Below are positions 55,735 through 55,815 of a stretch of 55,815 nucleotides of DNA, in pieces. The stretch is taken from positions 8,001 through 63,815 of the forward strand of contig VYFQ01000010.1 in assembly GCA_009842325.1 (NCBI GenBank), read 5' to 3'. The DNA is from Acidimicrobiaceae bacterium. Its GTDB lineage: Bacteria > Actinomycetota > Acidimicrobiia > Acidimicrobiales > Aldehydirespiratoraceae. The translations under genes were made by a program, and so were the position numbers. Every line of letters starts with the position of its first letter. Position 1 is the stretch's first letter. Under the pieces are notes generated by a model. That model ran no database searches. It worked only from the letters and a program-made list of their open reading frames with translations, and was not told the origin of the DNA.

Positions 55735-55815
55735 GGGGGGGGGGGGGGGGGGGGGGGGGGAACCCCCCCCCCCACCGAACCCCGAGGGAAAAGTGGGATG
55801 GTGTAGGGGGGGGGG
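55735..55815. other. Low-complexity contig end, probable sequencing/assembly artefact
   Basis: A run of 26 G (55735-55760), AA, 11 C (55763-55773), a short GC-rich stretch and a final run of 10 G to the window end. It interrupts what may be a third gene in the DUF488 operon. Such terminal homopolymers are typical of two-colour sequencing read ends and are not credible as biology without resequencing. Confidence 0.8.

Noticed and set aside
55735..55773. G-quadruplex or i-motif element
   Set aside because: The pure homopolymer at a contig end is better explained as a sequencing artefact.

Overview
The window reads as a high-GC actinobacterial chromosome segment, probably class Acidimicrobiia. 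The support is a mihF-type integration host factor between pyrF and gmk, arg genes in the order argC-J-B-D-F-R-G-H followed by a 3-methyladenine glycosylase, and the classical actinobacterial strings infC-rpmI-rplT-spoU-pheS-pheT, pyrR-B-C-carA-carB-pyrD-pyrF-mihF-gmk-rpoZ-coaBC-metK-priA, def-fmt-rsmB and hisS-aspS-rarA-alaS-ruvX-mltG-aroE-aroB-pepP-efp-nusB. The class is inferred; no rRNA gene is present and I found no tRNA gene.

Layout. About 95% of 1-52.5 kb is housekeeping sequence on the minus strand, with many start/stop overlaps (ATGA or GTGA) that imply translational coupling. 1-8980: arginine pathway from N-acetylglutamate to arginine, with the ArgR regulator inside the cluster and a palindromic ARG-box candidate upstream of argC. 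9049-14556: Phe-tRNA synthetase, an rRNA methyltransferase, L20, L35 and IF-3, with infC apparently starting at AUA. 14713-20607: a DUF1844 protein, hisG, mogA, rsmB, fmt, def, and two plus-strand RNA-methyltransferase-like genes. 20620-21166: a MazF-type toxin-antitoxin pair with a palindromic promoter. 21209-26891: priA, metK, coaBC, rpoZ, gmk, mihF. 27044-36008: de novo UMP synthesis under a probable PyrR RNA-binding hairpin. 36232-38264: an inserted block (orphan solute-binding lipoprotein, SnoaL-like protein, GNAT) splitting pyrR from nusB. 38261-52486: nusB, efp, pepP, aroB, aroE, mltG, ruvX, alaS, two membrane-anchored small proteins, rarA, aspS, hisS.

From about 52.5 kb the character changes. 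Between hisS and a frame-broken second copy of the hisS 5' end (54296-54510) lies a visibly AT-richer island. It holds a two-gene operon of unknown family: a 314-residue soluble protein translationally coupled to a four-helix-type membrane protein, with its own promoter. Beyond the relic, on the plus strand, are two overlapping DUF488 genes. The last ~80 bases are poly-G/poly-C junk that looks like a contig-end artefact.

The best candidate for an undescribed system is the two-gene membrane cassette at 52649-54158, together with the hisS duplication that brackets it and the adjacent DUF488 pair. Smaller points of interest are the AUA start of infC, the leaderless palindromic TA promoter, the 13-bp inverted repeat where aroC/aroK would be expected, and the concentric dyad upstream of mogA.
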